This document shows positions 34,830-43,026 of a DNA stretch of 64,000 nucleotides, one piece after another. Source of the stretch: Pseudomonas congelans (lineage in GTDB: Bacteria > Pseudomonadota > Gammaproteobacteria > Pseudomonadales > Pseudomonadaceae). The notes beneath the pieces were generated by a model, which was given only the letters and a program-made list of their open reading frames with translations, did no database searches and was not told the DNA's origin. A program made the position numbers and the translations under genes. The stretch spans positions 62,001 to 126,000 of the forward strand of contig NZ_FNJH01000011.1 in assembly GCF_900103225.1 (NCBI RefSeq), read 5' to 3'. Position 1 is the first letter of the stretch. Every line of letters starts with the position of its first letter.

Positions 34830-35449
34830 GATTGGCCTCCACGCAAAGTAAGGTAAAAATGGTGCAGTCGCGCGACTTCGCTGTTCAGCCAGGCGTGATC
34901 GCGGTCGTTGACCAGCACATCGTCGGCATGGCGCAGGCGGTCTTCGCGCTGGATCTGCACCTTGAGAATGGCTTCGACCTGCTCCTGGCTGGAGCTGTCG
35001 CGCAGCATGGTGCGTTCTATCTGCAGGTGCGCCGGAGCATCGATCACCAGCAGCCGCTGAACCATGCGGTATTGCCCTGACTCGACCAGCAGTGGCGACA
35101 CCAGAATGGCATACGGCGATTTGGCCTTGGCCAGATGGCTGACGATTTCCTGATTGATCAGCGGATGCAGCAGCGCTTCCAGCCAGCGTCGCTGCTCGGG
35201 GTTTTCGAAGATCAGCTTGCGCAGCGCGCCACGATCCAGCTCGCCGCTGGCCTGCAACACGCCTTTGCCGAAGTGCGCCGCTATCTGCTCCAGCGCCGGA
35301 CGCCCGGGCTCGACTACCCAGCGGGCGGCATGGTCGGCATCCACAGTGTCGATGCCAAGGTCGCTAAAGCACTTCGCCGCTGCACTTTTACCGCTACCGA
35401 TGCCGCCAGTGAGGCCAAGAATCCAGGGTTTTTCATCAGGGTGAGTCAT
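34826..35449 (-). CDS. coaE: Dephospho-CoA kinase
   Basis: A 207-aa cytoplasmic kinase for the last step of coenzyme A synthesis. P-loop GLTGGIGSGKSAAA, then DADHAARWVVEPG and the LLVESGQYRMVQRLLVIDAP lid region are as in the family. The ATG at 35449 overlaps the pilD stop by four bases; a longer frame to 35512 is just read-through inside pilD. Link to pilD is the usual Pseudomonas arrangement. Confidence 0.94.
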   Translation of the reverse strand: MTHPDEKPWILGLTGGIGSGKSAAAKCFSDLGIDTVDADHAARWVVEPGRPALEQIAAHFGKGVLQASGELDRGALRKLIFENPEQRRWLEALLHPLINQEIVSHLAKAKSPYAILVSPLLVESGQYRMVQRLLVIDAPAHLQIERTMLRDSSSQEQVEAILKVQIQREDRLRHADDVLVNDRDHAWLNSEVARLHHFYLTLRGGQS

Positions 35450-36318
35450 CTGAAACCGGCAAACTGCATGTAAGAGTCGGTTATTTGACCACCCCAGAGC
35501 AAAGCGATCCACCCCGCAATGGCCAGATAAGGACCAAAGGGGATCGGCGTGCCGCTCTCAAGCCGGCGCACACGCATCATGATCACTCCCAATACCGCGC
35601 CCACCAGCGACGACAAGAGGATGGTCAGCGGCAAAATCTGCCAGCCGCCCCACGCGCCAAGCATGGCCAGCAACTTGAAATCGCCATGGCCCATGCCTTC
35701 CTTGCCGGTCACCAGCTTGAACAGCCAGAACACCGACCACAGCGCCAGATAACCGGCCACCGCTCCCCATAGCGCATCGTTCAGCGAGGTGAACAGCCCG
35801 AAAGCGTTGACGATCAGGCCTAGCCACAGCAGTGGCAGCACCAGAGAATCAGGTAACAGTTGGTGATCAGCATCGATCAGACTCATCGCCAGCAGCCCCC
35901 AGCTCAGTACCAGCATCGCCGCCGCCTGCCAGCCGAAACCGAAATGCCACGCCACGTAGGCCGACAACACTGCGCAGGTCAGCTCGACCAGCGGGTAGCG
36001 TTTGCTGATCGGCGCTTTGCACTGCGAACATTTACCGCGCAGCAGCAGATAGCTGATGACCGGCAGGTTCTCCCACGGGCGGATTTTGTGTGCGCAATGC
36101 GGGCAACTGGAGCGGGGGCGGTTCAGGTTGAACACGGGTTGATCGGGTTCGGCGGGCAGGCCGAGCAGTTCTCGGGATTGGGCTTTCCAGTCGCGCTCCA
36201 TCATTATCGGGAGGCGGTAGACGACCACGTTGAGGAAACTTCCGATGATCAGGCCGAGAATGCAGCAGGTAGTGACGAAGGCCAGGGGGGAGCTGGCCAG
36301 GAAATCGAGGAGGGGCAT
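35446..36318 (-). CDS. pilD: Prepilin peptidase / N-methyltransferase PilD
   Basis: A 290-aa inner-membrane aspartyl protease that cleaves and methylates type IV prepilins and type II pseudopilins. The zinc motif is CPHC...CSQC, and the catalytic Asp residues are in SLIDADHQLLPD and GHGDFK. There are about eight membrane segments. The ATG at 36318 (MPLLDFLASSP) fits the family and lies next to the pilC stop; an upstream extension to 36387 would lie within pilC. Confidence 0.95.
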   Translation of the reverse strand: MPLLDFLASSPLAFVTTCCILGLIIGSFLNVVVYRLPIMMERDWKAQSRELLGLPAEPDQPVFNLNRPRSSCPHCAHKIRPWENLPVISYLLLRGKCSQCKAPISKRYPLVELTCAVLSAYVAWHFGFGWQAAAMLVLSWGLLAMSLIDADHQLLPDSLVLPLLWLGLIVNAFGLFTSLNDALWGAVAGYLALWSVFWLFKLVTGKEGMGHGDFKLLAMLGAWGGWQILPLTILLSSLVGAVLGVIMMRVRRLESGTPIPFGPYLAIAGWIALLWGGQITDSYMQFAGFR

Positions 36319-36319
36319 G

Positions 36320-37537
36320 TCAGACGACGTTTCCGAGTTTGAAAATGGGGAGGTACATCGCAATGACAAGGCCGCCGACGATGACACCCAACACAGCCAT
36401 GATCATGGGTTCCATCAGGCTTGTCAGGCTATCGACCATGTTGTCGACTTCTTCTTCGTAATAGGTCGCGACTTTATCGAGCATGTTGTCCAGTGCTCCA
36501 GATTCCTCGCCAATAGCGGTCATCTGAATCGCCAGACTCGGGAAAACACCGGTCGAGCGCATAGAGAAATTCAGTTGCATACCGGTAGAGACATCTTGCT
36601 TGACTTTGTTGACTGCGTTCCTGAAAACCACATTGCCCGTGGCTCCTGCCACGGAGTCTAAAGCCTCTACCAGCGGAACCCCTGCTGCAAAGGTCGTTGC
36701 AAGCGTGCGCGCATATCGCGCAACTGCTGATTTAAAAATGAGGGGGCCAATTATTGGTACTTTCAGCAGGAATCGGTCGACGCTGTCGCGAACGCTCTGA
36801 GATTTTTTATAAGCGCGCCGGAACAGGAGGAATGATCCAAAACACAGACCAACGATTGCCCACCACCACGTCTGAACAATTTCCGATAAGCCTATTACCA
36901 TCAGCGTAAACGCTGGCAATTCCGCGCCAAAGCCTTCGAATACTGTCTGAAATTGCGGCACAACTTTTATGAGCAGAATGCCTGATACGAATACCGCTAC
37001 CACTAAAACAGCGGCAGGGTAGGTCATTGCTTTTTTGATCTTGGCTTTTAGTTTTTCCGTCTTTTCCTTATAGCTTGCGACCCTGTCAAGCAGGCTTTCA
37101 AGTGCACCTGCCTGCTCGCCAGCGTCCACAAGGTTACAAAATAACTCATCAAAGTACTCTGGTTTTTGCCGTAATGCGGTCGCGAAGCTGTTACCTGCCG
37201 AAACTTCTTGCTTCAATGAGCCTACAAGCGCACGCATGTTAGGGTTTTCCGCGCCCTCGCTGATGATGTCGAACGATTGCAAAAGCGGCACTCCAGCTTT
37301 CATCATGGTCGCCATCTGCCGGGAAAAAAACGCGATGTCCAGCGGCTTGATCTTCTTCCCCTTTCCGAAGATCGATACGGATTTCTTACGCACCTTGATC
37401 GGATTGATGCCTTGTTTGCGCAGTTGGGCTTTTACGAGCGCGACGTTATGTCCACTGAGTTCACCACTGGTTTTAATGCCTTTTTTGTCAACACCTTCCC
37501 ATGTGTAGACGGTGACTTTGACTGCCTTGCTGGCCAT
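36320..37537 (-). CDS. pilC: Type IV pilus platform protein PilC
   Basis: A 405-aa inner-membrane protein of the GspF/PilC family that couples the ATPase to pilin polymerisation. It has two repeated cytoplasmic GspF domains (first: FFSRQMATMMKAGVPLLQSFDII; second: RYARTLATTFAAGVPLVEALD) and about three membrane segments. Base composition is more AT-rich than the genes on either side. It lies 2 bp downstream of pilB. Confidence 0.95.
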   Translation of the reverse strand: MASKAVKVTVYTWEGVDKKGIKTSGELSGHNVALVKAQLRKQGINPIKVRKKSVSIFGKGKKIKPLDIAFFSRQMATMMKAGVPLLQSFDIISEGAENPNMRALVGSLKQEVSAGNSFATALRQKPEYFDELFCNLVDAGEQAGALESLLDRVASYKEKTEKLKAKIKKAMTYPAAVLVVAVFVSGILLIKVVPQFQTVFEGFGAELPAFTLMVIGLSEIVQTWWWAIVGLCFGSFLLFRRAYKKSQSVRDSVDRFLLKVPIIGPLIFKSAVARYARTLATTFAAGVPLVEALDSVAGATGNVVFRNAVNKVKQDVSTGMQLNFSMRSTGVFPSLAIQMTAIGEESGALDNMLDKVATYYEEEVDNMVDSLTSLMEPMIMAVLGVIVGGLVIAMYLPIFKLGNVV

Positions 37538-37539
37538 GC

Positions 37540-39234
37540 TTAATCCTTGGTCACGCGGTTGACTTCTTCGAGACTGGTAACCCCTTGCATAGCTTTCAGT
37601 AGCCCTGAGGTGCGTAAATCATTGAAGCCGTCCTTGCGCATTTGTCTGGAAATCTCCAGCGAGTTACCTTCCTCCATGATGATGCGTTCGAGATCAGGCG
37701 TCTTTTTGACAACTTCGTAAATACCGATACGGCCTCTATATCCACCATTGCAGTGTTCGCAGCCTACGGGTCCATAAATCTTGAAGGTGCCAATGGCCGA
37801 CTCTGGAAATCCTTCTCGAATCAGTGTTTCGCGAGGGATATCAATTTCCTTCTTGCAGTGGCCGCACAGCTTGCGCGCCAAGCGCTGAGCGATGATCAGG
37901 TTGATCGCGGTAGCGATATTGAATGCTGCGACACCCATATGATGGAGACGCGTCAGGGTTTCTGCCGCACTGTTTGTATGCAGCGTTGATAACACCATAT
38001 GACCGGTCTGCGAAGCCTTGATTGCAATCTCGGCAGTCTCCAGATCGCGAATCTCGCCAACCATGATTACATCAGGATCTTGGCGCAAGAAGGCACGTAA
38101 TGCTTGAGAGAAGTCCAAGCCCTGACGCGGATTTACATTGACCTGATTTATCCCTTCCAGGTTGATCTCCACCGGGTCTTCGGCCGTGGAAATGTTGATA
38201 TCCACCGTGTTGAGAATGTTCAGGCCAGTATAGAGAGAGACAGTCTTGCCTGAGCCTGTAGGGCCAGTCACAAGAATCATCCCTTGCGGCAATTTAAGCG
38301 CCTCTAGGTACAGTGCCTTTTGATCTGGCTCATAGCCAAGCGCATCGATACCCATCTGCGCACTGGTTGGGTCGAGGATCCGCATTACGATCTTCTCGCC
38401 CCACAACGTGGGTAAGGTATTCATACGAAAATCGATGGCTTTTGTTTTGGACACTCGTAACTTCACGCGTCCGTCCTGCGGCTTGCGCCGTTCCGAGATA
38501 TCCAGACTGGCCATCACTTTCAAACGCGCGGCAATACGATTGGCCAGGTGAATGGGAGGTCTGGCGACTTCATGCAGGATGCCGTCAGTACGCAAGCGCA
38601 CGCGGAAAATTTTTTCGTAGGGTTCGAAGTGCAGATCGGATGATCCTAAACGGATAGCGTCCATTAGCATCTTGTTGACGAATCGCACCACCGGAGCATC
38701 ATCTGCGTCATTTTGTGTAGCTAGCGAGGTTTCCTTGTCGCTGGAAGGCTCGATATCAAGACCCAGATCGACATCTTCCAGATTGCTAAGACCGCTATCA
38801 TTGTCAAATAAGCGATCGATTGCCGTGGTCAGCTTGTCGTCTTCGACCAAAATCGCTTCAGTATTCAGGCCGGTGCTGAACTGAATATCAGTCACTGCCT
38901 GATGGTTAGTCGGGTCTGATATGGCGATGAACAGCTTGTTGCCGCGTCGCCAGAGGGGGAGAGCGTGATGCTGTCGAACCAGCTTTTCACTGACCAGCCC
39001 TTTAGGCTGACTTTCCTTGTCCAGGCTGGCGAGGTCCATGAATGGCACGCCAAACTGATCGGAAGCCATTTCTGCCAGCGTCAGGCTTTTGACCAGTTTG
39101 TTCTGAACCAGATAGCTGACCAACGAAATCTTGTCACGACGCGCCTGTTGATACGCTTGCTGCGCAACAGGTTCAGTAAGGAGCTCGGCGAGGACCAATT
39201 GCTTGGCCAAGCCAGTGAGGACAGCATCAGTCAT
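37540..39234 (-). CDS. pilB: Type IV pilus extension ATPase PilB
   Basis: A 564-aa hexameric ATPase that drives pilus extension. The N-terminal MshEN/GSPII_E-type domain (to ~150) is followed by the ATPase with Walker A GPTGSGKT, the Asp box (STAEDPVEINLEGINQ), Walker B (DVIMVGEIRDLETA) and His box (TGHMVLSTLHTNSA). A tetracysteine zinc site CGHC...CEHC lies near the C-terminus. I chose the ATG at 39234 (MTDAVLTGLAKQLV), matching known PilB starts, over an extension to 39291. Confidence 0.95.
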   Translation of the reverse strand: MTDAVLTGLAKQLVLAELLTEPVAQQAYQQARRDKISLVSYLVQNKLVKSLTLAEMASDQFGVPFMDLASLDKESQPKGLVSEKLVRQHHALPLWRRGNKLFIAISDPTNHQAVTDIQFSTGLNTEAILVEDDKLTTAIDRLFDNDSGLSNLEDVDLGLDIEPSSDKETSLATQNDADDAPVVRFVNKMLMDAIRLGSSDLHFEPYEKIFRVRLRTDGILHEVARPPIHLANRIAARLKVMASLDISERRKPQDGRVKLRVSKTKAIDFRMNTLPTLWGEKIVMRILDPTSAQMGIDALGYEPDQKALYLEALKLPQGMILVTGPTGSGKTVSLYTGLNILNTVDINISTAEDPVEINLEGINQVNVNPRQGLDFSQALRAFLRQDPDVIMVGEIRDLETAEIAIKASQTGHMVLSTLHTNSAAETLTRLHHMGVAAFNIATAINLIIAQRLARKLCGHCKKEIDIPRETLIREGFPESAIGTFKIYGPVGCEHCNGGYRGRIGIYEVVKKTPDLERIIMEEGNSLEISRQMRKDGFNDLRTSGLLKAMQGVTSLEEVNRVTKD

Positions 39235-39397
39235 AAAACCACCAGACACGGACAGTGTGAGGTTTATAGCGCAGTCGGGCTTTGCTGCCAAATAGCAGTG
39301 AGGGATGTGACGAAAATTGTCAGTTTCTGCTGATTTCTGAAGGCTTGGTGCTTTTATGGGTGTCGTTATTTCCAGTGGATGTCTACTTTTAGGGTAA

Positions 39398-39414
39398 TTG
39401 GCACGTACTGTGCT
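39398..39414 (+). promoter_or_regulatory. Sigma-54 promoter of pilA
   Basis: TTGGCACGTACTGTGCT carries the -24 GG (39400-39401) and -12 GC (39412-39413) with ten bases between, close to the RpoN consensus. It ends 46 bp before the pilA ATG. pilA is RpoN- and PilSR-dependent in P. aeruginosa, so the same control is likely here. Confidence 0.85.
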
Positions 39415-39459
39415 TCATGTGAGTTCAGCACCACCTTCTTGACGCTCGGAGTAGTAACT

Positions 39460-39876
39460 ATGCAAAACCAAAAAGGTTTTACGTTGATTGAATTGATGAT
39501 CGTTGTCGCCATCATCGGAATTTTAGCTGCGGTAGCAATTCCCGCATATCAAAATTACGTGACCAAGGCTCAGGTAACATCTGCACTGGCCGAGATTGAA
39601 CCTGGCAGAACTCTGGCGGAAACTAAAATTAATGATGGTATTGGTGCTACTGCCCTGACTGCCGCATCAGATGTGGGGCTTACTGTGTCTACGCGCTGCC
39701 CAACACTAACTGTTTCGGTTGCTGGTTCAGGTGTTGCTTCAATCGCTTGCACTATAGCCGGTAACCCTGGTGTTGCTACTAAAACTATCACTCTATCGCG
39801 TACCGCTGCTGGTGCTTGGTCGTGTGCGACTACAGTCGCTAATGAGTTCGCGCCAAAAGGTTGTCCCGGTGCGTAA
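39460..39876 (+). CDS. pilA: Type IV major pilin PilA
   Basis: A 138-aa prepilin with a 6-residue leader (MQNQKG) cut before FTLIELMIVVAIIGILAAVA by PilD; Glu5 of the mature form is present. The mature protein is ~132 residues. Four Cys occur (RCP, ACT, SCA, GCP), and the last two bracket a C-terminal loop like the receptor-binding D-loop of other pilins. GGAG lies 9 bases before the ATG; an in-frame ATG at 39379 lies upstream of the promoter and is not used. The gene is AT-richer than average, as pilin genes often are, and is divergent from pilB. Confidence 0.95.
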   Translation: MQNQKGFTLIELMIVVAIIGILAAVAIPAYQNYVTKAQVTSALAEIEPGRTLAETKINDGIGATALTAASDVGLTVSTRCPTLTVSVAGSGVASIACTIAGNPGVATKTITLSRTAAGAWSCATTVANEFAPKGCPGA

Positions 39877-39995
39877 GCAGAATTTAGTCTTATCGGCATA
39901 AGAGTAAATGATCTTAGATGGGTTAGCCTGTAGAGATACGGTAATTTTGCAGGCGGCCCCGCTTAGCCCATCAGCTAGTTTTTTTGACTCCAAGT

Positions 39996-40023
39996 AGGCC
40001 TGATCGGATCCTTGATTAGGCCT
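39996..40023 (+). terminator. Hairpin downstream of pilA
   Basis: A 10-bp stem (39996-40005 with 40014-40023, AGGCCTGATC/GATTAGGCCT, one G-T pair) with an 8-base loop, 120 bp after the pilA stop. No strong T-run follows. It could be the pilA terminator. I find no tRNA-Thr gene here, unlike P. aeruginosa pilA loci. Confidence 0.45.
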
Positions 40024-40075
40024 GCTTTGTACACATTGCCCAATCTAGGTGGTGCCAGCGTTGTCTTAATCCAAC

Positions 40076-40423
40076 TCATTTCCGCCCATCCCCCTGCTGC
40101 ATATTCAACCAGTATCCAATCTTCGCAATCGCCTCAATCGCAGGCAGCAACTCCAGCCCCAACGGCGAAAGACTGTACTCAGCCGAAGGCGGCGAAGTCG
40201 CCAGCACCGTCCGAACAACCACGCCTTTCTCCTCCATCTCCTTGAGCCGTACCGACAGCATCTTTGCCGAAATGCCGGGAATGTCGACGCGCAGTTCGCC
40301 GAGCCATCGAGGACCGCCGCTCAAACTCCACAGCAAATTTGAAGTCCACACGCCGCCCAGCAACCACATGCATGCGGCCACCGCGCATTCTGGGACGGGA
40401 TGGTTGACTTTGCTTTTGCGCAT
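40076..40423 (-). CDS. HxlR-family transcriptional regulator
   Basis: A 115-aa winged-helix regulator. The HxlR signature is present: CAVAACMWLLGGVWTSNLLWSL near the N-terminus and IPGISAKMLSVRLKEMEEKGVV in the recognition helix. Many members respond to electrophiles or redox stress through the N-terminal Cys; here Cys13 and Cys18 are candidates. It is divergent from a glutathione S-transferase gene, which is probably its target. The intergenic repeats with GTAAC/GTTAC arms would be its operator. Confidence 0.88.
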   Translation of the reverse strand: MRKSKVNHPVPECAVAACMWLLGGVWTSNLLWSLSGGPRWLGELRVDIPGISAKMLSVRLKEMEEKGVVVRTVLATSPPSAEYSLSPLGLELLPAIEAIAKIGYWLNMQQGDGRK

Positions 40424-40475
40424 TTTCAGGGATATGGCAGGGGTGTTCCTTTGTCGAGACGCGAGTTTCCAGCGC

Positions 40476-40526
40476 GTAACCAGGCTACAGAATGGTTACC
40501 GGCGAATGAGAGTAACCTTAAGTTAC
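40476..40526. promoter_or_regulatory. Repeated GTAAC/GTTAC arms, predicted HxlR operator
   Basis: Two inverted repeats stand in the HxlR/GST intergenic region: GTAACC (40476-40481) with GGTTAC (40494-40499), and GTAAC (40512-40516) with GTTAC (40522-40526). Four half-sites of one sequence within 51 bp suggest binding of two regulator dimers. Confidence 0.55.
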
Positions 40527-40591
40527 CAGCTATATGAAAGTTATCAGGGTGCTAGGATCTGGTCATTCTCAACCACCGGAAAAATCACCCT

Positions 40592-41212
40592 ATGAAGCTC
40601 TACTACTCACCCGGATCCTGTTCGCTTGCCGCTCATATCGTGTTGCACGAAGCGGCTGTCGCTCACGAGTTGGTCAAGGTCAATCTGCGGCAGCACACGC
40701 TTGAATCTGGCGAGGACTACTATGCGATCAACCCCAAGGGTGCTGTGCCTGCGCTTGAGTTAAATGACGGTGCTGTTCTGACTGAAGGCGTTGCCGTTTT
40801 GCAGTATCTCGGTGACCACTTCGTACCAGCGCTGGTGCCAGCCAACGGCACGCTGGAGCGTGCAAGGCTGCAAGAGATACTCAATTATCTGGCTGCTGAA
40901 TATCATAAGTCCTGGACGCCGCTTTTCTATTTGGCGAAGGGGGCTGATGCCACCGACGCTCAGCGTCCGGTCATCGCCAGACAAACCTACTTGAATGGCC
41001 TGCTGGCGGATGGTCGTGATTACCTGCTGGGTAACGATTTCAGCGTTGCTGACACCTACCTGTTCGCGGTAACACGCTGGTCTGTCAATTTTGGCATTTC
41101 GCTGGAAGCGCAACCTGCTTTGCAAGCGTTCATGGCCCGAGTCGAAGCACGTCCATCCGTCAAGGCCGTACTGAAAGCGGAAGGTTTGCCCGAACTGTTC
41201 AACAAGGGCTGA
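40592..41212 (+). CDS. Glutathione S-transferase (GstA / beta class)
   Basis: A 206-aa cytosolic enzyme. The N-terminal thioredoxin-like domain begins MKLYYSPGSCSLAAHIVLHEA, including the Cys of beta-class GSTs, and has LTEGVAVLQYLGD; the helical C-terminal domain contains FSVADTYLFAVTRW. It conjugates glutathione to electrophiles or maintains thiols. Divergence from the HxlR gene suggests induction by its substrates. Confidence 0.92.
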   Translation: MKLYYSPGSCSLAAHIVLHEAAVAHELVKVNLRQHTLESGEDYYAINPKGAVPALELNDGAVLTEGVAVLQYLGDHFVPALVPANGTLERARLQEILNYLAAEYHKSWTPLFYLAKGADATDAQRPVIARQTYLNGLLADGRDYLLGNDFSVADTYLFAVTRWSVNFGISLEAQPALQAFMARVEARPSVKAVLKAEGLPELFNKG

Positions 41213-41252
41213 GTCACTTAGGCCAAAGTCCAGATTCAATCTGTTGAAACGA

Positions 41253-41287
41253 AAACGCCCCGGCAGATTGACTCTGCCTGGGCGTGT
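41253..41287. terminator. Terminator-like hairpin between GST and DUF1523 genes
   Basis: AACGCCC and GGCAG (41254-41265) pair with CTGCC and GGGCGT (41274-41284), with one mismatch and a 7-base loop. It lies 40 bp after the GST stop and before the convergent DUF1523 gene. It has a modest T content on each side. Confidence 0.5.
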
Positions 41288-41308
41288 TCATGTGATCACT
41301 GCTGAAAG

Positions 41309-41854
41309 TTACCTAGCCACCCCATCAACCCGCGGCTGCCTACGAAACCTCCTCCTCACCCCAACCACAACCATCACCACCAGCAACCCCACCACTACAA
41401 AAAAGATCGTGTTAAAAACTGGAAACGGCTGATCACGACTCGTCACCGCTTCAACTTCGGTCACGTTGGGAAACATCGACAGGATCGTTATCCTCCAGCC
41501 GTAGTAACGAATCAACGCCAGTTGCTGGGAATCGCGCGAGTAGCCCTGGGCTTTGGCCTGGATGTCGGCGGAGTCGAATTTGAAGTACCACGGGAAGCTC
41601 CAGCCGGTGTCTTCGTTGCGGTAGACCACGACTTTCTTGCTGTCCGGATCTTCGGTGTTGATGAAGTACACGTCGCGTGTCGGGCCGTCTGCCGGGTTTT
41701 CGGCGTTGATGACGCCGTCGGCGTCCATTCTTTTGACTTCCACGCCGGTGATCATCACGACATCATGGCGCGGCAGGACGTAGTAGAGGCTTAATGCGCC
41801 GATCCCGAGTGCAACGAATACCACAAGCCAAATCGACCTTCTCAGCCACTTCAT
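41309..41854 (-). CDS. DUF1523 membrane protein
   Basis: A 181-aa protein with an N-terminal membrane segment (IWLVVFVALGIGALSLYYVLP), a periplasmic domain of ~110 residues with HDVVMITGVEVKR, RDVYFINTED and WYFKFDSADIQAKA, and a C-terminal segment (TIFFVVVGLLVVMVVVGV) followed by an Arg-rich tail. These are DUF1523 hallmarks. The function is unknown. It is divergent from the first gene of the Ter locus. Confidence 0.8.
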   Translation of the reverse strand: MKWLRRSIWLVVFVALGIGALSLYYVLPRHDVVMITGVEVKRMDADGVINAENPADGPTRDVYFINTEDPDSKKVVVYRNEDTGWSFPWYFKFDSADIQAKAQGYSRDSQQLALIRYYGWRITILSMFPNVTEVEAVTSRDQPFPVFNTIFFVVVGLLVVMVVVGVRRRFRRQPRVDGVAR

Positions 41855-41973
41855 ACCAGCGTCCTCTGTTTAAAATTGCGTGACTTTGCCCTAAACCGAA
41901 CATTTCGAAGCAAAACAGTTATTACAAAATTCGACAAGGCCGTTGCTGACGGCGTTGTCTCCCGGAGATTGAC

Positions 41974-42972
41974 ATGATTTGGTTCCTTGAAGGGCAATCC
42001 AGCCAGCGTGAAGTGATCATGGGCGCACGCGATGCGCTGCCTGCGTCGGTGCAGATTATCGCTTCGCATCGCCAGCAGCGTTCCGAAATTACCGGGCAGG
42101 CCGATGTGGCGCTGCAAGAGCCGGTCGATAACGACGAGCGTATCGACTGGGTGCTGCAGATCGCTCGCTCGCTGGGCGTCAAGATTATTGTCGCCGGGCG
42201 GATAGGCAGTTTTTACGAAACGCAGCGTGCACGTTTTGTCGCTCAAGGGTTGGACCTCGTTACGGGCGGAACGTCCCTGCAGACCTTCATGGATGTCGAT
42301 GACAAGAGTCGTTTCACTGCGGCGGCCGAGGCGGCGGGGCTGGCGTGTATTCCGGGGATTGCCGTCTGCAATGCCGAGGAGTTGCAGGCGGCCTATGATG
42401 CGTTGGCGGTGTCTGGCGAGGTGTGTATCAAGCCGGTGGTCGGGATTTACGGGCGCGGCTTTTGGCGCTTCAAGACCGACGTTGACGATTTTCGTTGTTT
42501 CGCCAACCCCGATGCGCGTGAGACGACCTTTCAGGCGTACCTTAATGCTTATCGTCAGGCCGATGACGTCCCGGCGATGCTGCTCATGCCGTACATGCCG
42601 GGCAGTGAGTGTTCGGTGGACATGGTCTGCGAGCACGGCAAGGCGGTTGCCTTCGTCGGGCGGCGCAAGGTGGGGCTCAATCAGACCTTCGAGCGTGACA
42701 GCGAGGCGGTACAGCTGGCGGTCCGCGCAGCGGAGCATTTTGCCTGCGACGGGCTGATCAATGTACAGACCCGTGACGACGCGGATGGCAAGCCGCGCTT
42801 GCTGGAGATCAACCCGCGTTACTCAGGCGGCATTGGCTACACCCGTGAAACCGGCGTCAACCTGCCGGGTATTTTCGCGGCACGGCGTCTCGGCTTGAAA
42901 GAACCGGAAACACATTGGCTGGAAGATATCCGCGTGAAGGCCATCACGGTCGCTGTACGGGCCTCGGTTTGA
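41974..42972 (+). CDS. ATP-grasp enzyme of the Ter locus
   Basis: A 332-aa ATP-grasp ligase. The N-terminal ~110 residues form a Rossmann-like pre-ATP-grasp domain (ALPASVQIIASHR...). The ATP-grasp part has the Lys in EVCIKPVVGIYGRGFW, LLMPYMPGSECSVDMVCE, and the Mg-binding LLEINPRYSGGIGYTRETGVNL. Such enzymes join a carboxylate to an amine or thiol. In Ter loci it belongs to the predicted biosynthetic module; its substrate is unknown. GGAG lies upstream of the ATG. It begins a long co-directional run of genes. Confidence 0.88.
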   Translation: MIWFLEGQSSQREVIMGARDALPASVQIIASHRQQRSEITGQADVALQEPVDNDERIDWVLQIARSLGVKIIVAGRIGSFYETQRARFVAQGLDLVTGGTSLQTFMDVDDKSRFTAAAEAAGLACIPGIAVCNAEELQAAYDALAVSGEVCIKPVVGIYGRGFWRFKTDVDDFRCFANPDARETTFQAYLNAYRQADDVPAMLLMPYMPGSECSVDMVCEHGKAVAFVGRRKVGLNQTFERDSEAVQLAVRAAEHFACDGLINVQTRDDADGKPRLLEINPRYSGGIGYTRETGVNLPGIFAARRLGLKEPETHWLEDIRVKAITVAVRASV

Positions 42973-42974
42973 TC

Positions 42975-42998
42975 GTGATAATAGATTTTTGCTATCAC
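42975..42998. promoter_or_regulatory. Inverted repeat between ATP-grasp and TerD-protease genes
   Basis: GTGATA (42975-42980) and TATCAC (42993-42998) form a perfect 6-bp inverted repeat with a 12-base AT-rich spacer. It lies just after the ATP-grasp stop, so it could be a hairpin or an operator for an internal promoter. There is no T-run, so a terminator is unlikely. Confidence 0.4.
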
Positions 42999-43026
42999 TA
43001 ATCGCTCTTATCAGGGAGGATCGGGC

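Noticed and set aside
39877..40075. tRNA-Thr downstream of pilA, as in P. aeruginosa
   Set aside because: No cloverleaf or TTC-loop sequence can be found in this gap; only a hairpin is present.
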